Positions 22,006 to 34,159 of a stretch of DNA of 64,000 nucleotides are shown here, in pieces. The stretch covers positions 143,940,001 through 144,004,000 of the forward strand of contig NC_069659.1 in the NCBI RefSeq assembly GCF_027244095.1, in the 5' to 3' direction. Positions within the stretch are counted from its first letter, which is position 1. Every line of letters begins with the position of its first letter. Under the pieces are notes generated by a model. It was not told the origin of the DNA. It made no database searches and saw only the letters and a list, made by a program, of their open reading frames with translations. The translations under genes were made by a program, and so were the position numbers. The stretch is from Hemicordylus capensis (taxonomy: Eukaryota; Chordata; Lepidosauria; Squamata; Cordylidae).

Positions 22006-23375
22006 TTTAAACCACAATAAATGTTTGGCTAGGGAGACCCTCTATATCCATTCTATGTTTACAGAGGCTGAATATACAAGTGATTTATACATTAGCTATT
22101 TGAATATATATGTAGACAACCATTGTATGGAACAAGAGTTTGGATGTTTAAGATACAGGCATACAAATATTCTAAAAAGCTTGGCACTTACAATTCCTTA
22201 ATAAAAGTTGGAGCAGTTGGCCTTCAGAGATTAAACTGAAATAAAGCAAAAACAACTACAAATAAATCACCACCTTGAGACGTTCTTAAGTAAAAATATG
22301 TCTGAAATCACAAAGGCTGTGCAGCACTAAAGACAATGCCCTTTGCCAGTCGCAGCTCACTGTATCCTTCCTGAGGCCCTGTTTCCGCCCAGACACCAGG
22401 GTTCTTTCTCAGAGTCCTGATTGGAGTTTGCAGACTGTCAATTGCTGAGTTCTCATGTCATCAAACTTTGTTTTGCATCCCGGGTTCCCAGGCCTTTACT
22501 GAAACTCCCCTGCATCTTTTTGGAGTCAGTGTAGGAGAAAAACAGGAAGGCTAAAGTTCACTCTGAAATCTTAGCTATAGGTCTTTGCTGTGTTGTGTAG
22601 ATGCACATAAACTTAAGATGTGTCATTACAGTATCCGAATCTTTTCCATGTGCATCCTTGTTCTTCTGAGTGGCTAGGAATGTTTCAGATGTGGCCAGAG
22701 GCACATTTACATCTAGTACAATTCCAGTAGTTCTATTGCTCCAACACCTTGGAGACGTATTTGCTCAGCTTAGCTCTGAGTTTGCATTGGGCAATAGTAG
22801 ATGCCATGTCACCCCTGGTTTAGTGTCTAATGGTCTCCTGTGCAGTGCTTTCCTCTTTTAGGAGCTTCCCTCTGCAGCTATTGGCAAAGCAGTGGAAGAA
22901 CTTTGTGGTGGTTAGAGCTGTCCTGGTCCAGGAGGTCAGTGTATACATGGCTCCTACCAGCAGGACTGTAGTCCAAATCTTGATAGTTTCCTTCACATAA
23001 AATGATATATACTAAAATTGAAGGTTATCATCATTTCCCTAGCAGAAGATCATACTTCTAAAAATGCTTAGGAAAAGTCCTGTTTCAAACAACTGCATGG
23101 TCTCTGCTGATATCAGTGTACTATCTGTTTACCCTACACTGTGTCCCTGAATTCCTAGCAAATAGCTGGTTCATGCCATACCTCATTCCAAAGCCTGTCC
23201 TGGATTAGCAATGACTCTGCTTCCATATTCCTTCATGTGAAAGTCAGTGGCTCAATGTACATGTTGTACATGCTTGTCTGCTTTCATTTTCCATCTGCTA
23301 AGCACTCCCATTTCTGTGGTGCAGGAGTCTCTAGACATGGAGCAATGGATGAAACTATGGTTTGTCAATTCACAT
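22006..23375. other. Unassigned intergenic stretch
   Basis: No gene or clear repeat recognised on either strand. Confidence 0.45.
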
Positions 23376-23379
23376 ACAT

Positions 23380-24187
23380 CAGCCGCATTCGCATGTAACA
23401 CACAACTGGAGTTTAAGGGGCCAGAGGTTGTCCTACCATTATGTCTGAATGCAGGAAACTCCGGTTCTATGAAGCGCACAACCTGAGGTTTTGTCTTTGG
23501 AACTCCAGTCTGAACCCTCAGGTTGCAGTGAGTTTTATCGCCCCCAACTTGAGTTTCAACATAGCCTGCATTGAATCCAAATTCAGAACTGCAGGCTGTG
23601 TTCTCTTCAACCAGAGTTGAGGGAGGATGCCCATGACTGGCTGGGTGAACTGTCTTTCATGCAAGAAGGAAGCCTGCACAGCCAGTTACCTCTACTCTCT
23701 GCTGTCCTTCTGACTGCAGAGAAAGTGCTTTCTGTTATGTCCAAATTCAGACAGGAGAGTAGGGTGAGGTCCATTGGACCCACAGTTCCGCATTATGTGT
23801 GTATGTGTCTCTTTATTTATCAGGGGAAGAGTAACTGGCCATATCCACCCCCAGAACAGTACTGTTACTGGTGTCTATCTTACGTTTCTGTTTAGATTGT
23901 GAGCCCTTTGGGGACAGAGATCCAGCTTATTATTTATTTATTATTTCTCTATGTAAACCGCTTTGGAAACTTTTGTTGAAAAGTGGTATATAAATATTTG
24001 TTGTTGTTGTTGTAGTATGCGGCTCTCACCAAATTCCTTCATGCAAGAAGGACACCCACACAGACAGTTCTCCCTTCTCTCTGCAGGCTCACTTACTGCA
24101 GCGGGAGTGCTTTCTATCATGTCCAAATTTAGACAGGAGAATGTGGTGGGGTGGGAGCAGATTCTGCATTACGTGTAAATGCGGCTA
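23380..24187. repeat. Unclassified inverted-end repeat (family B), interrupted
   Basis: Starts AGCCGCATTCGCATGTAAC; the right end reads GCATTACGTGTAAATGCGGC, its near inverse. The interior includes ATGTCTGAATGCAGGAAACT and CCAAATTCAGACAGGAGAGT. A T1 tail sits inside a first right end (23,806-24,014). The 150 bases after it repeat the segment before it (CTTCATGCAAGAAGGA...GACAGGAGAA), so part of the element is doubled. Relatives lie at 25,312, 32,905 and 58,600. No coding capacity; probably a non-autonomous DNA transposon. Confidence 0.5.
23806..24014 (+). repeat. T1 retroposon end inside family B
   Basis: TCTCTTTATTTATCAGGGGA, CACCCCCAGAACAGTACTGT, GATTGTGAGCCCTTTGGGGA and GTGGTATATAAATATTTG with a (TTG)n tail. 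The flanking GTATG on both sides may be its short target duplication. Confidence 0.6.
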
Positions 24188-24663
24188 TCTCCTAATCATA
24201 TAATAGTTATCACAAACCACAGTTTGCACATCAGTTTCAAAGAATGGTTTTTGAGTCTGCTTTGCTGTGACAAACCATGACTTGTTAATTCAGACATCAT
24301 GTCAAACGTCCATTAAGCTTCCTTAACAGTGATTTATTTATTTATTTTTTTGCCCTGCAGTTGTTTGTAAGCTATTTATAGGCACTGTTTCATCTATATA
24401 TGGTTGGGGAACAACCAGAAGAATAACTTCATCAACTGAAAAAGATAATCCAGGATGTTACTGCCCTTGGCAGTGATCCAGGGAAATCCCTTTCCCATAG
24501 CTGTGCACTTTTTCCAGAAAAGAAAAGAAAAAGAATACATGCCTTATGCAGGCAAATCTTTCATTCTCTTTTTCACTCTACTTGATTTTCTTCAAATTTC
24601 TACTTTTATTGGGGGGAGGATTATAGAAACATCTTCTTTAACAGCTTTTCCATGGTTGGCATT

Positions 24664-24905
24664 TAGTAATGTTTAACATTTATAGAGTGCTTCCTAAGCA
24701 TTCAAGGCACTGCACATATATCATCTCAATAACCCTTACAGCAGCTGTTAAAGTGGGTTAGCATTACTATATCCATGTTGCAGACAGAGAGGCTGAGGCT
24801 GAGAGTGTCTTGCCTGATAATAGTAAGTTGACAGCAGAAGTAAGGTTTGAAGCAGGTTCACAGCTCAGATTCACATGTAACTGTTGCAAGTCCAGTTCCG
24901 CTAAC
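24664..24905 (+). repeat. MIR-type SINE (tRNA-derived, L2-tailed)
   Basis: The order matches MIR along its length: AACATTTATAGAGTGCTTCC, AAGGCACTGCACATATATCA, CTCAATAACCCTTACAGCAG, a degenerate ATGTTGCAGACAGAGAGGCT core and a CTTGCCTGATAATAGTAAG stretch before AAGCAGGTTCACAGCTCAG. MIRs are ancient in amniotes, so this is an old insertion. Confidence 0.75.
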
Positions 24906-25310
24906 TGCCATTGACCAGTGAGAAAGCATGTCCAGTGTACGCTGTTGGTTTCCTGCTTTCCATGTTGTCCAAACCCACCAATGCTGGGTTGCTGAGCAGC
25001 ACTTCCCTCTGCCACCCGACATCTGTGACCAACATTTGAAGTTGGGTGGTAGAGGGAAATGCCTGTTGGCAGCCTAACACAGGTTTGTTTGGATAACACA
25101 AAAGATGGGTAACTAGTGGCTCATGTCAGGCGCTCGCCAGAAACCAACCGCTGGTGGAACTGGATTTGCCACCATTACATGTGAAGCCACCCTAGGACAC
25201 TATGCTACTCTGGCTAGCTACATTTGCTATACATATGCATTGGGCATGAGCTGTTGGGATTTTGCCAAGGATCTTGTCTCAGTTCTACGTGTGGGGCATG
25301 CTTGAATATA
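24906..25310. other. Unassigned spacer
   Basis: Nothing recognised. Confidence 0.4.
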
Positions 25311-25311
25311 C

Positions 25312-25765
25312 TGGAATGCATCCGCAGAACCAGAGTTTAAGGGGGCAACAGTTGTCTCACCATGACGTCCGAATGCATGCAACTCCGGTTCTGCAAGGCA
25401 ACCCATACAAAGTTTGGATTTTTAAACTCCAATATGAACCCTCAGGTTCTAGTGAGTTTCGTCACCCCAACCCAAGATTCCACGCAGCCTGTGTATCATC
25501 CAAATTCAGGATCACAGGCGGAGTTCACTGTGACTAGAGTTGAGGGAGGAAGCTCCTCGCTCTCTCTGGCTATGATTGGCTGAGCAAGCCCTCCTTCAGG
25601 CCAGAAGGAAGCCCGCACAGCCAGTTCCCCTTCACTGACTGTGGAGAGAGTGCTCTCCATGATGTCCAAATTTGGACTGGAGAGCGGGGGCGGAAGGAGC
25701 AGAACCACAGGCCCATTGGACCCATGGTTCCATGTTACTTGTGAGTGCAGCCTGTCTTTCTCCCC
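25312..25765. repeat. Family B repeat, second copy
   Basis: Shares with 23,380-23,805 the order AGAACCAGAGTTTAAGGGGG, ACGTCCGAATGCATGCAACT, AACCCTCAGGTTCTAGTGAG, CCAAATTCAGGATCACAG, CACAGCCAGTTCCCCTTCAC and CCATTGGACCCATGGTTCC. The right end TGTTACTTGTGAGTGCAGCC is diverged. Unlike the first copy it is uninterrupted. Confidence 0.5.
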
Positions 25766-26825
25766 TTTGGGATTTTGTCCCACTTCTCAGCAAGCCACTC
25801 CTCAACGGACTTCCCAATCCATCTCAAACTTCCTTCCCATTGAATGGGCAGTGGCTAGAAGGTGCTAGAGTGGCTACCACATGAAAGCAGCTTTAAATGG
25901 AATTATAGGCCACTCCTGTTCATAGTGCTGGCCCCACCCCATAATTTACCATTGATTTTTTTTTAAAGCAACCCCAATCAGCTTTCTTTCCAAGCCACAA
26001 CTTTCCAAGGAGCATAAAAAGTACTGAAGAGATCTTTACCGCCATGCACAGAAAAGCACTGAAACTATGTAGATTGTTTAAAGATTATCAGAACCCAAAA
26101 CATGTGCAGAAGACTAGGCCCTTGTTTATAGCAAAACAGAGGGTTTAGTCCTTTCATGTAATGTAATATCCTTTCAACCTAATGTGCCATTATAATAGTT
26201 GTCATGCTGACAAAGAAAAAACAAACAGTTTGGGAACCATTTAGCTATTGCAAAGACAGAAATGAGGAGCTACAAGCAGAGTATTGTTTGTTAGTCCAAA
26301 GGTGAGTATCCAACTGTTGTCTATGAAAAATAGCTCTGGGAAACACAAGCTGTTAAACAAAAGATGCTCCTATGTGTGTGTTTATGGATGGATACAGCCA
26401 GTACTCTGGGCAAAGAACAGAATAAGATTTAAAAACAACAATTTTGGACTCTATGAAAAGCAATCCATTTCATTAAAGCAATTTCCAGTGGGGCAATATG
26501 TGAAGCATTGCAAGAGAATGGTCTGCAAGTTCTTGCCAGTTAAATTGTGGGTCAGACTTGAATAAAAATCATTTTTGGAGAGGGCTAATAATGTGACTGA
26601 TGGGAATTAACAGATCAGAAGATGGTCCTAGAGCTTTGCAGAATGACTATGCGTCAACAAGCACACCTCAGATCTGATAACTGGGCAATAATGTTGCAAT
26701 ACATTTATTGCAACATGAGCTGAATGCTTAGCTCATACTTTAATTGTAAAACTTGTTTACTTTCGAAATCCACTGATTTCAAAATAAAAGTATACAAAAT
26801 GATGTAAGAATTTCACAAAACCTTT
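25766..26825. other. Unassigned intergenic stretch
   Basis: No gene or repeat recognised. Confidence 0.45.
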
Positions 26826-26827
26826 TA

Positions 26828-27135
26828 GGAACATAGGAAGCTGCCTTCTACTTAGTCAGACCATTGGTCCATCTTGCTCAGTATTGTCTACACAGAGTGG
26901 TAGTGACTTCTCCAAAGTTGCAGGCAGGAGTCCCTCTCAGCCCTATCTTGGAGATGCCAGGGAGGGAGGGAACTTGGAAACTTCTGCATGCAAGCATGAA
27001 AGTGCTCTTCCCAGAGCAGCCCCATCTGCAAAAGGGAACATCTCATATGTAGTCTCCCATTCAAATGCAAACTAGGGTGGACCCTGTGTAGCAAATGGGA
27101 CAACTCATGCTTGCTCTCACAAGAACAGCTCCCCT
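26828..27135 (-). repeat. SINE with 5S-rRNA-like block, minus strand
   Basis: On the minus strand: a head with AGCAAGCATGAGTTGTCCCA, then a 5S-like block (GGGTCCACCCTAGTTTGCAT, TTGAATGGGAGACTACAT), then a body with CCAAGTTCCCTCCCTCCCTG and GACCAATGGTCTGACTAAGT, ending GCAGCTTCCTATGTTCCT. Same family as 30,046 and 36,193. Confidence 0.7.
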
Positions 27136-29060
27136 CCCCTCTTTATTTCCCCCCTTCCCCCCCTTTAAGTTCTAGGTCAATGCTCTTCTGTTCCAAAACC
27201 AGAATGCAAATCTTCTGTTTTCTAAGAAGAGATGAATGAGTGCTATCCCCCCACTCTCTGTCATGAGTGATCTCCCACCATATTAAGGGATAGGATATTT
27301 CATTGCTAGCACTGGATTAGCAAAGCACTGAAGTTTTATTTATTACATTTATATCCTGTCTTTCCTTCATGCCGCAGAAGGTGGCATACTTAGGATTCCA
27401 GGCAGTCTTCTATTGGAGTACCGAACAAATCTAGATCTGCTGAACTTCAGCTAAGGCTGAATCATGTGCCTGAAGAGATCCTGAAAAGGCACATTGAGAT
27501 AACTGATAATAGTAACACTGAATTCACTTCTTGTGCTTTCTGCTTGAAAATATCCTTTCCAGTTAATCTTACAAAGTAAATGCTTTGCTGGGGGTGGGCA
27601 GAGGCAGTTGGGGGGAGCAAGCTGAACATGGTGGTTGAGGGAAAGCCAACCAGGCCTTCACAAATAGGCGGCTGAGAGAGGGCAGGTGGGAGCCTGTGTG
27701 CCTTGAAAACAACCAACCGTCCAATTTCATTTCAACAATGTTTGTATTTTTTCCCCTACTGGGATGGCTGGAGGTACAGCTGTCCAGTATTTTGTATCCA
27801 CGCATCCAGCTTTTGGTGAAGTTGACCCTGACAAATAACACACGAAGCAAGCAATATACCAAGTGCCTTTTCTTTTAAAAAGAGAGAGAAAGAGAAAATT
27901 GTATAGAGACTAAATGGAACAATAATCTCTCCTAATGCAGTGTGCTCTGGCCTGCTATTGTCAGCCTGGGAACACCACAGCTGCAGAGCATAAAGTCTTA
28001 CTGCCTCCTCAGTGTGGGGTGGATTCCAGCAGCTGTGCCAGCCACTAACTGGGGCTGAAGGAAATGGAGACTGAGTACTAACAATGAGAGAGCAGCCCTG
28101 CAATGCATTGCATTAGCATGAGAAAGGCTGTGCCGAACTTGGGAGTATATCTTCTTTGGACACAGTGGCGATAAAGTTGCTCAAGAATTTTATTTGTCAA
28201 GTGGAGTAGAATCAAGGCAATGGCATGTCTCCTTACACAAATATTGACTGAAGCCCTTCGGTTTATTGGGGATTTTTTTTCCCCCTGCTGCAATATGGTA
28301 ATGCCTCCTCATCACTTTTCACACATTTGTTCTGACTGTTGGCATTGGGAAGTTCTTATTGTTTTCATCAATGCCATGGGAGTGTTGACATGTACTCCCC
28401 CCCCCCCTGCTTGTATCAGCTGATGTGGTGCACTTCCTTGCTTAAAGGTTCTCATGAAAGAGTTTTTATAATCTTGAAATCCCCCACCCCCGCTCATTGT
28501 TTTATATTGTGTACTTCAGGGCCCAGTCCTTCTCCTTTTAGCATGCTACCAAGCCTTGCATTTTACAAATTTTAACTACAACAACAGATGCTCTCCAAGC
28601 AGGGGATGAAAAGGGGAGAATTTTTTTTTAAAAAAACAATAAACTTAAATGCCTCAAATTGCATATTAGTTCATGTAAACCAGGCTTAATTCACAACTAT
28701 GATAGCCATGATTTCTTTGGAGCATTACATCAGTGGGCTTATATGTATGTCTGACAAGATTAAAAGCATGTACTCAACTGCACTCGGATAATGTTGGAGA
28801 TGCAAAAGGGCTGGATTTAGATTTCTTGCAAATATGCATTACAGAGAGTTAGTAATGTGGCAATTGGGAAAGACATAATTCAAAATGTGAAATAAATATT
28901 GCTTATGCTGTTCTAGCTATCCCTTAAATCAATGTTCTTCATTGCAAGGCCGAGGAGCCAGTTCAACCCTTAGTGTGATTCCCAAATTGTTTATTAGACC
29001 TGTGCAAAACTACAAATATTCCATACAGTTCCCCTGGCACCAAAGGAGACTGTACCCACC
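27136..29060. other. Unassigned intergenic stretch
   Basis: No gene supported. Short C-runs near 28,398 and 28,485. Overlapping ORFs on both strands carry no domain. Confidence 0.45.
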
Positions 29061-29063
29061 ATG

Positions 29064-29510
29064 CAGGGGCAGAACTAGTGGTGTCCCACTGTATTCTGTG
29101 AACCTGGGCCCCCCATTATCTTCCACCTCTTGTTCCCCCACCACAGCCACATTCCTCCGGCCTGCTTCCACTTGGTATCCAGCCTGCAAAGTTGCAGGAG
29201 GCTTCGGACCCCATGAGCTGCTGCTGCCACTGCCATTGCTGCCAACTTCTGGCTGGGTGTGCTGTTTGTTTTGTTGGCCGCCAGTGCAGCAAGAGAGGGC
29301 AGCCCGAGCAGGAGCTGGTGGCAGGAGCTGGAGCCATAGGTGGTGGCAGAAGAGGAGGACGATGACTAAGTAGTGGGTGCTGCTGGGAGGACAGCTTGGT
29401 GGTGGTTGCCACCCCCCCCCCAAAAATGGGGGGGGGAAATGGTGGTGCATCACAAAAAATATGAGGGTGTGTGTTCATTTAATGAACACAGAACACTTGT
29501 TATGCCACTG
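29064..29510. mobile_element. Possible hAT-type element
   Basis: The left end CAGGGGCAGAACTAG and right end, inverted, CAGTGGCATAACAAG agree at 11 of 15 bases and have hAT style. The flanks CCACCATG and TCACTACA match at only 4 of 8 positions, so the target duplication is unproven. GC-rich interior with C/G runs; the overlapping ORFs are compositional. Confidence 0.35.
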
Positions 29511-30045
29511 TCACTACACAGTGCTGCACTTTCCCCAGTTCTGGTGGGACTCCTTTAAGGGAAATGAAGCCCTGTCAAGCCCCAGTACTATCTTGAAGAG
29601 AGCTCTATGTGGAAAGCACTGGAAAGGCTGACATTTACCAGCAGTCCATGCACACTTTTAAGATGGCACCAGGACTTGACAACACTCTGTTTCTCTTAGA
29701 GTTTCCCCTTCTGCATCCTCTGCCCAGTTCTGGGGGAAGCATAGCACTTGCAAAGTTCAACACAGTGGGAAATGACTCTTGTGCTGAACATTTTTTGACA
29801 ATGTGGCTGCACTTGAAAAATAGTGAAGACCATTTCCTTAAATTAAAATTAAAATTAAATTAGACTTTTTGAAATATAGGCCTGTTCATACAATCATTTA
29901 GATCTAGGTTTAAAATGAGATACCAACATTAGCATGATAGTTGGAACCCACACCACACTGCTCCTTTTAAGTACTATGTAGATAAAATAAAAACCAGCAA
30001 TCTAACAAAGTTACCCTGGGAGTTATGGGAAGAGTTATGGGAGAA

Positions 30046-30355
30046 GAGCTGGTCTTGTGGTAGCAAGCATGACTTGTCCCCTTAACTAAGCAGGGTCTGC
30101 CCTGGTTACATATGAATGGGAGACTAGAAGTGTGAGCACTGTAAGATGGAGCTTAGCGGATCCTTTAGGGGATGGAGCTGCTCTGGGAAGAGCAGAAGGT
30201 TCCAAGTTCCCTCCCTGGCATCTCCAGGGGTTGAGATAGGGCTGAGAGAGATTCCTGCCTGCAACCTTGGAGTCGCCGCTGTCAGTCTGTGAAGACACTA
30301 CTGAGCTAGATAGACCAATGGTCTTACTCACTATATGGTAGCTTCCTATGTTCCT
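30046..30355 (+). repeat. SINE with 5S-rRNA-like block
   Basis: The head GAGCTGGTCTTGTGGTAGCA is tRNA A-box-like. At 30,085-30,148 comes CTAAGCAGGGTCTGCCCTGG...GAATGGGAGAC...GCACTGTAAG, closely matching the 3' half of 5S rRNA (CTAAGCAGGGTCGGGCCTGG...GGATGGGAGAC...GTGCTGTAGG). The body and the end GCTTCCTATGTTCCT match the copies at 26,828 and 36,193. Confidence 0.75.
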
Positions 30356-30495
30356 ACGTACCCTGCTTCCTTTAACGATGTGATGATATATGGTGTGCTT
30401 GTAAAAGCGCAAACAAAAATGTGCTTGTAAAAGCACAACCTAAGTTAAACAGCTCTTTGCTCGTAGTTGTGGCAGTGTCTAATTTCTAAAATGAG

Positions 30496-30835
30496 CAGGG
30501 GCGTAGCAAGGTTGGAGTGGGCCCAGAGACAAGATTTTAAAATACCCCCCCTGAAGCTCAGCATGTGCCACAATAGAACATCATCCTAAATTATTTTTTT
30601 TAAGGTTTTATAAACTGTGGATGATGCAAATCATTTAATGGTACTAGAGGAAGACATGCTGTTCTGGTAGCTCCAGGTCTTAACACTCACATCAGTTTGG
30701 GAGGATGACTACAACTGAGGGAAGCCCAGGCGGGTGCACGGCTGGGGGAGTCATGTGACTTGCCTCTGGGGGCCCCCCAAGGCAGTGGGCCCCCAGACAA
30801 CTGTCTCCCCTTGCCCTATTATAGTTACGCCCCTG
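30496..30835. mobile_element. Non-autonomous hAT element with perfect 8-bp duplication
   Basis: Ends CAGGGGCGTAGC and TAGTTACGCCCCTG are inverted repeats. The flanks AAAATGAG (30,488-30,495) and AAAATGAG (30,836-30,843) are identical, as hAT insertion produces. The 340-bp element has no ORF and is a longer relative of the one at 13,519. Confidence 0.85.
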
Positions 30836-30843
30836 AAAATGAG

Positions 30844-31120
30844 AGATACCTTGGTCCAACCTTGCATGGAAAACACACAATGGGATGGTTCAGATTATTA
30901 TTTCACTTACACATGCTAAAAATGTCATGATGGGTGCACTGTTGGCATGTCCCCTTTTTAATCAAGTCAGGGGGGGAAGTATCACACAAACCAGCCCAAT
31001 CAGATATTCTCTCTATTCTTATATGTTGGAGAGCTTGTACTGGTTGATCAGTAGTAATGGATATACAAGCTCAAACTCCATGTTTAGTCCAAGAAGTCAC
31101 CCTAATTAGCTCTGGAAGCT
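30844..31120. other. Unassigned spacer
   Basis: Nothing recognised. Confidence 0.4.
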
Positions 31121-31129
31121 TGCTTGTCT

Positions 31130-31590
31130 CTCTAAATGGCTTGAGCTCTGGGTATTTAAGAGAACATCTTCTTCATCATGAACCCCACCACCCACTGAGA
31201 TAATCAGGAGACTTCCGTCTGCAGTTGCCATCGGCTCGTCTGGTGGCTACTCGGAGACGGGCCTTCTCCACTGCTGCCCCAGAGCTTTGGAACACGCTGC
31301 CTGCTGAAATAAGAACCTCCCCATCTCTGACAACTTTTTAAAAGTCTTTAAAGATTCATCTGTTCACCCAGGCTTTTAATTAAATATTGTTTTAATAGTT
31401 TTAACATTGTTTTAAAATATTGTTTTAAGCTTTTAAATTGTTGTAATGTTTTAACTTTTTCTGTTGTAATTTATTTTGTTTTAACTAATGTTTTAAACTT
31501 TTCTGTTGTTATCTTTTTTGCTTTGTTGTAAACCACTCAGAGATGTAAGTTTTGGGAAGTATAAAAATATGTTAAATAAAATAAATAAAA
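31130..31590 (+). repeat. L2-clade LINE 3' end (type T2)
   Basis: Decayed C-terminus: ATRRRAFSTAAPELWNTLPA then EIRTSPSLTTF, with a stop before KSLKIHLFTQAFN. The UTR carries GTAAACCACTCAGAGATGTA and AAGTTTTGGGAAGTATAAAA and ends in an AAATA tract. The same tail lies at 39,735-39,955. Confidence 0.65.
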
Positions 31591-32900
31591 TGTGTCATCT
31601 AGCGATGTGTTGTATACAGAAATTAAATGCAGTTATTCCAAGTGTACAAGTAACTGTTTGCATTGGATTCAGATCAGGAATCCCAAATCAAGAGAACAAC
31701 CTTTTCCTCACCAAACCAGACCAGATGTTACAGACAACCAGCTAAGTGATTAGCTGCACAGCATGGCAAATGGTCATCTGTAATTCCTCCATTTAACATT
31801 CACTGCTATGGTCCATCTGTTGTCATTGGCTTAGCTGTTCTGCCGTCTCAAGAGAAACTTCATAGCTTTGGGCAAGCAACAAAATGCCAGGAGGTGGGGG
31901 ACAGAGCAGAATCTGAATTCTAAGATCCACTAACAATGCTTGGCACACTAGACTATAGAATACTTACTGGGACTTTATGATTTGATTGATGGTGATGATA
32001 AATGGGAACAAATCAATTCCAGAGACTTTTAGTGGAAACAGACAACACTTGTTGCATTTGTATAGAAATATACACATTTATAGGATGTCTTTCTATACAT
32101 CCAGGTACCCATTGGTTTAGAAATATGATTTCTTAGTTTTGTTCAGATATTTTGCATTTTGGTTACTATTCTCCAGAATTAATATTTCAATTTTAACAGA
32201 GAAAATACAATATCTAGTTTCAGATACCTGATCTCTCTTCATCTACTAAAGTAGGCTTTGCATGCACAAGTGACTTCAGCTTTTAAGATTAGCATCTTGA
32301 GCTTCATAACTTTGCAAATTTTAAATAGCTCTTAAAAATGCTGAAATAGCAGCTCGTATTACTGCTAGATGTGCAAAGCTAAGAGAACTCAAGACATTTT
32401 TTTCAAGATAAATATTTAGTGTTGATCGAAAATGCCTCTCCCATTTCCTCCATCAAATTCTTAAGCAGATAAAATGGGGGCCCATTTCTGCAATTTTTCT
32501 GCCCAATGGTAGCCACCATGACCCACCCCACCCCAGGCAACCTTGGAATGAGACCATGGGCTAATTCAGACAGCTATCCCAGTGGTGACCTATAGCATGT
32601 GGCAAAGCAAGAGCACCCCACTCCGGACCCACCCCACCCCACCCCAGCATGCTATCCTCAGCCCTGCAGAAGTGTATGGGACTGGAACATCTGAACTGGC
32701 ATCTAACTGCATGGTTTAAATTGATTAAATTTAAGCTGCTGTTTAAGTTGTCTGAACTGGCCCTGTTCTGAGGCAGCAAAGCAGATGAGGGGGCAGTAGG
32801 CATTTTCAGGAGATGACCATAGGGGATGACCAAGGTTTTGTGGGAGGTAGCCTATCAACTATTAGTTATGCTAGGGGCAGCCATCCATTTATCCCTTTAA
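31591..32900. other. Unassigned intergenic stretch
   Basis: No gene recognised. A (CACCC)n run occurs near 32,628-32,645. Confidence 0.45.
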
Positions 32901-32904
32901 AAAA

Positions 32905-33130
32905 AATCATTTTGAGTTGTGACTACATGGACAAATTTGGATGTAATGCAAAACCAGAGTTAAATGGGCAGGGGTTGGAATTGCATTACATCCGAATTTG
33001 TGCAACCCTGGTTTTGAGCCACAACCTGTGGTTTGCTTTACCAAACTCTAATTTGAACATTCGGTTTGCAGTAAGGTTCACCACCAAGACCTGAGGTTTG
33101 GCCACTGAAGCATTATGTCTGAATGCAGAC
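32905..33130. repeat. Family B-related fragment
   Basis: AATTTGGATGTAATGCAAAA, CCAGAGTTAAATGGGCAGGG, ATTACATCCGAATTTGTGCA and GCATTATGTCTGAATGCAG resemble the inverted motifs of family B at 23,380. The inverted pair TTTGGATGTAATGCAA / TTGCATTACATCCGAA is clear. The ends are not resolved. Confidence 0.4.
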
Positions 33131-34145
33131 ACCACCATAACCATGGTTTTGTGCAGATTTTGAAACCACAATAATAGAGAGAGTAGCCCACACCTGCCCA
33201 GGGACACGGTAGCTCTATGCACGCCACAGCTATCAATGGCTTCCCCTCTAAAGCTCCATGCCCCTGGCTCCTCCTTTCCCTTCCCCATTCTGCATGGCAA
33301 CTGTGACATGTTTGGAGTTCTTAAAGACACAAAACCATCTTGAGTTTTACTTGCTCTCTGCCACTGTCAAAGGGAACTGGGCGCACCTTCCCCCTGACAT
33401 GGGAAGGGGGAGAAAGACGTGGATCATGAATAGTGGGCAGGGGTCCCAGGCAGATGGAAGGTGGTGGGCATGGGGTGCCAATGTACCCACAGTAAGGGCA
33501 CTCCTCTTCCGAAGTCAACCAAAAGACTTTGCTGCTGTTAAAAGCTGGTGGCACAGATGGCCATTGCTGTGCTCTCCCTGCAGGATTTCAAAATTAGTTC
33601 TCTGCTGTCAGAGTGGTGCCTGGCTAATGTGAGGCAGCTGGATTTCAGTGGGCTGCTGCTGTGGGGGTGCAGAGGTGTTTTTTAATACAAGTCCCCCTAC
33701 CCCCAGGTTCCTCCTACACAGTGTGTCTGGGCGTGAGTGTTAAGACTGAGATCGGGGAGGAGACTCCCTTCACCCAGTCGACACACCTCCCATTGTCCTC
33801 CCCATTTATGTGCCTCACAATAGTTAAGAAGGTGGTTTATTATCTTCAGAATCAATGCTTGGGTGAGGGGGATGCTGCGTGAGAGAGGAACCTTATCCTG
33901 CTCCAGGAACAGGGCACAGATGTTGAGCCAGAGGCTCTTCAAGGCAGAGGCCTTAGCCATGCCCATGCCCCCGCCTTCTTCCTCTCTCTGCAAGCACTAG
34001 ATGAATCATTGATGCCCATCCCAGTTGTCCGTGGCAGTATCTACTGCTCTGTAGCTGCTCCTTTGTTTGATGTGTTTTACTGCACTATCAGGGAATGTCT
34101 TCAGTAGGTACTCTTAATGGAGCCTTGAAGGCATGTGGGCAATGT
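33131..34145. other. Unassigned intergenic stretch
   Basis: Nothing recognised on either strand. Confidence 0.4.
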
Positions 34146-34159
34146 CCTTGCACCTGGCC

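Noticed and set aside
30085-30148. Possible genuine 5S rRNA gene
   Set aside because: Only the 3' half resembles 5S rRNA, and it is embedded in a repeated SINE body with two further copies in the window.
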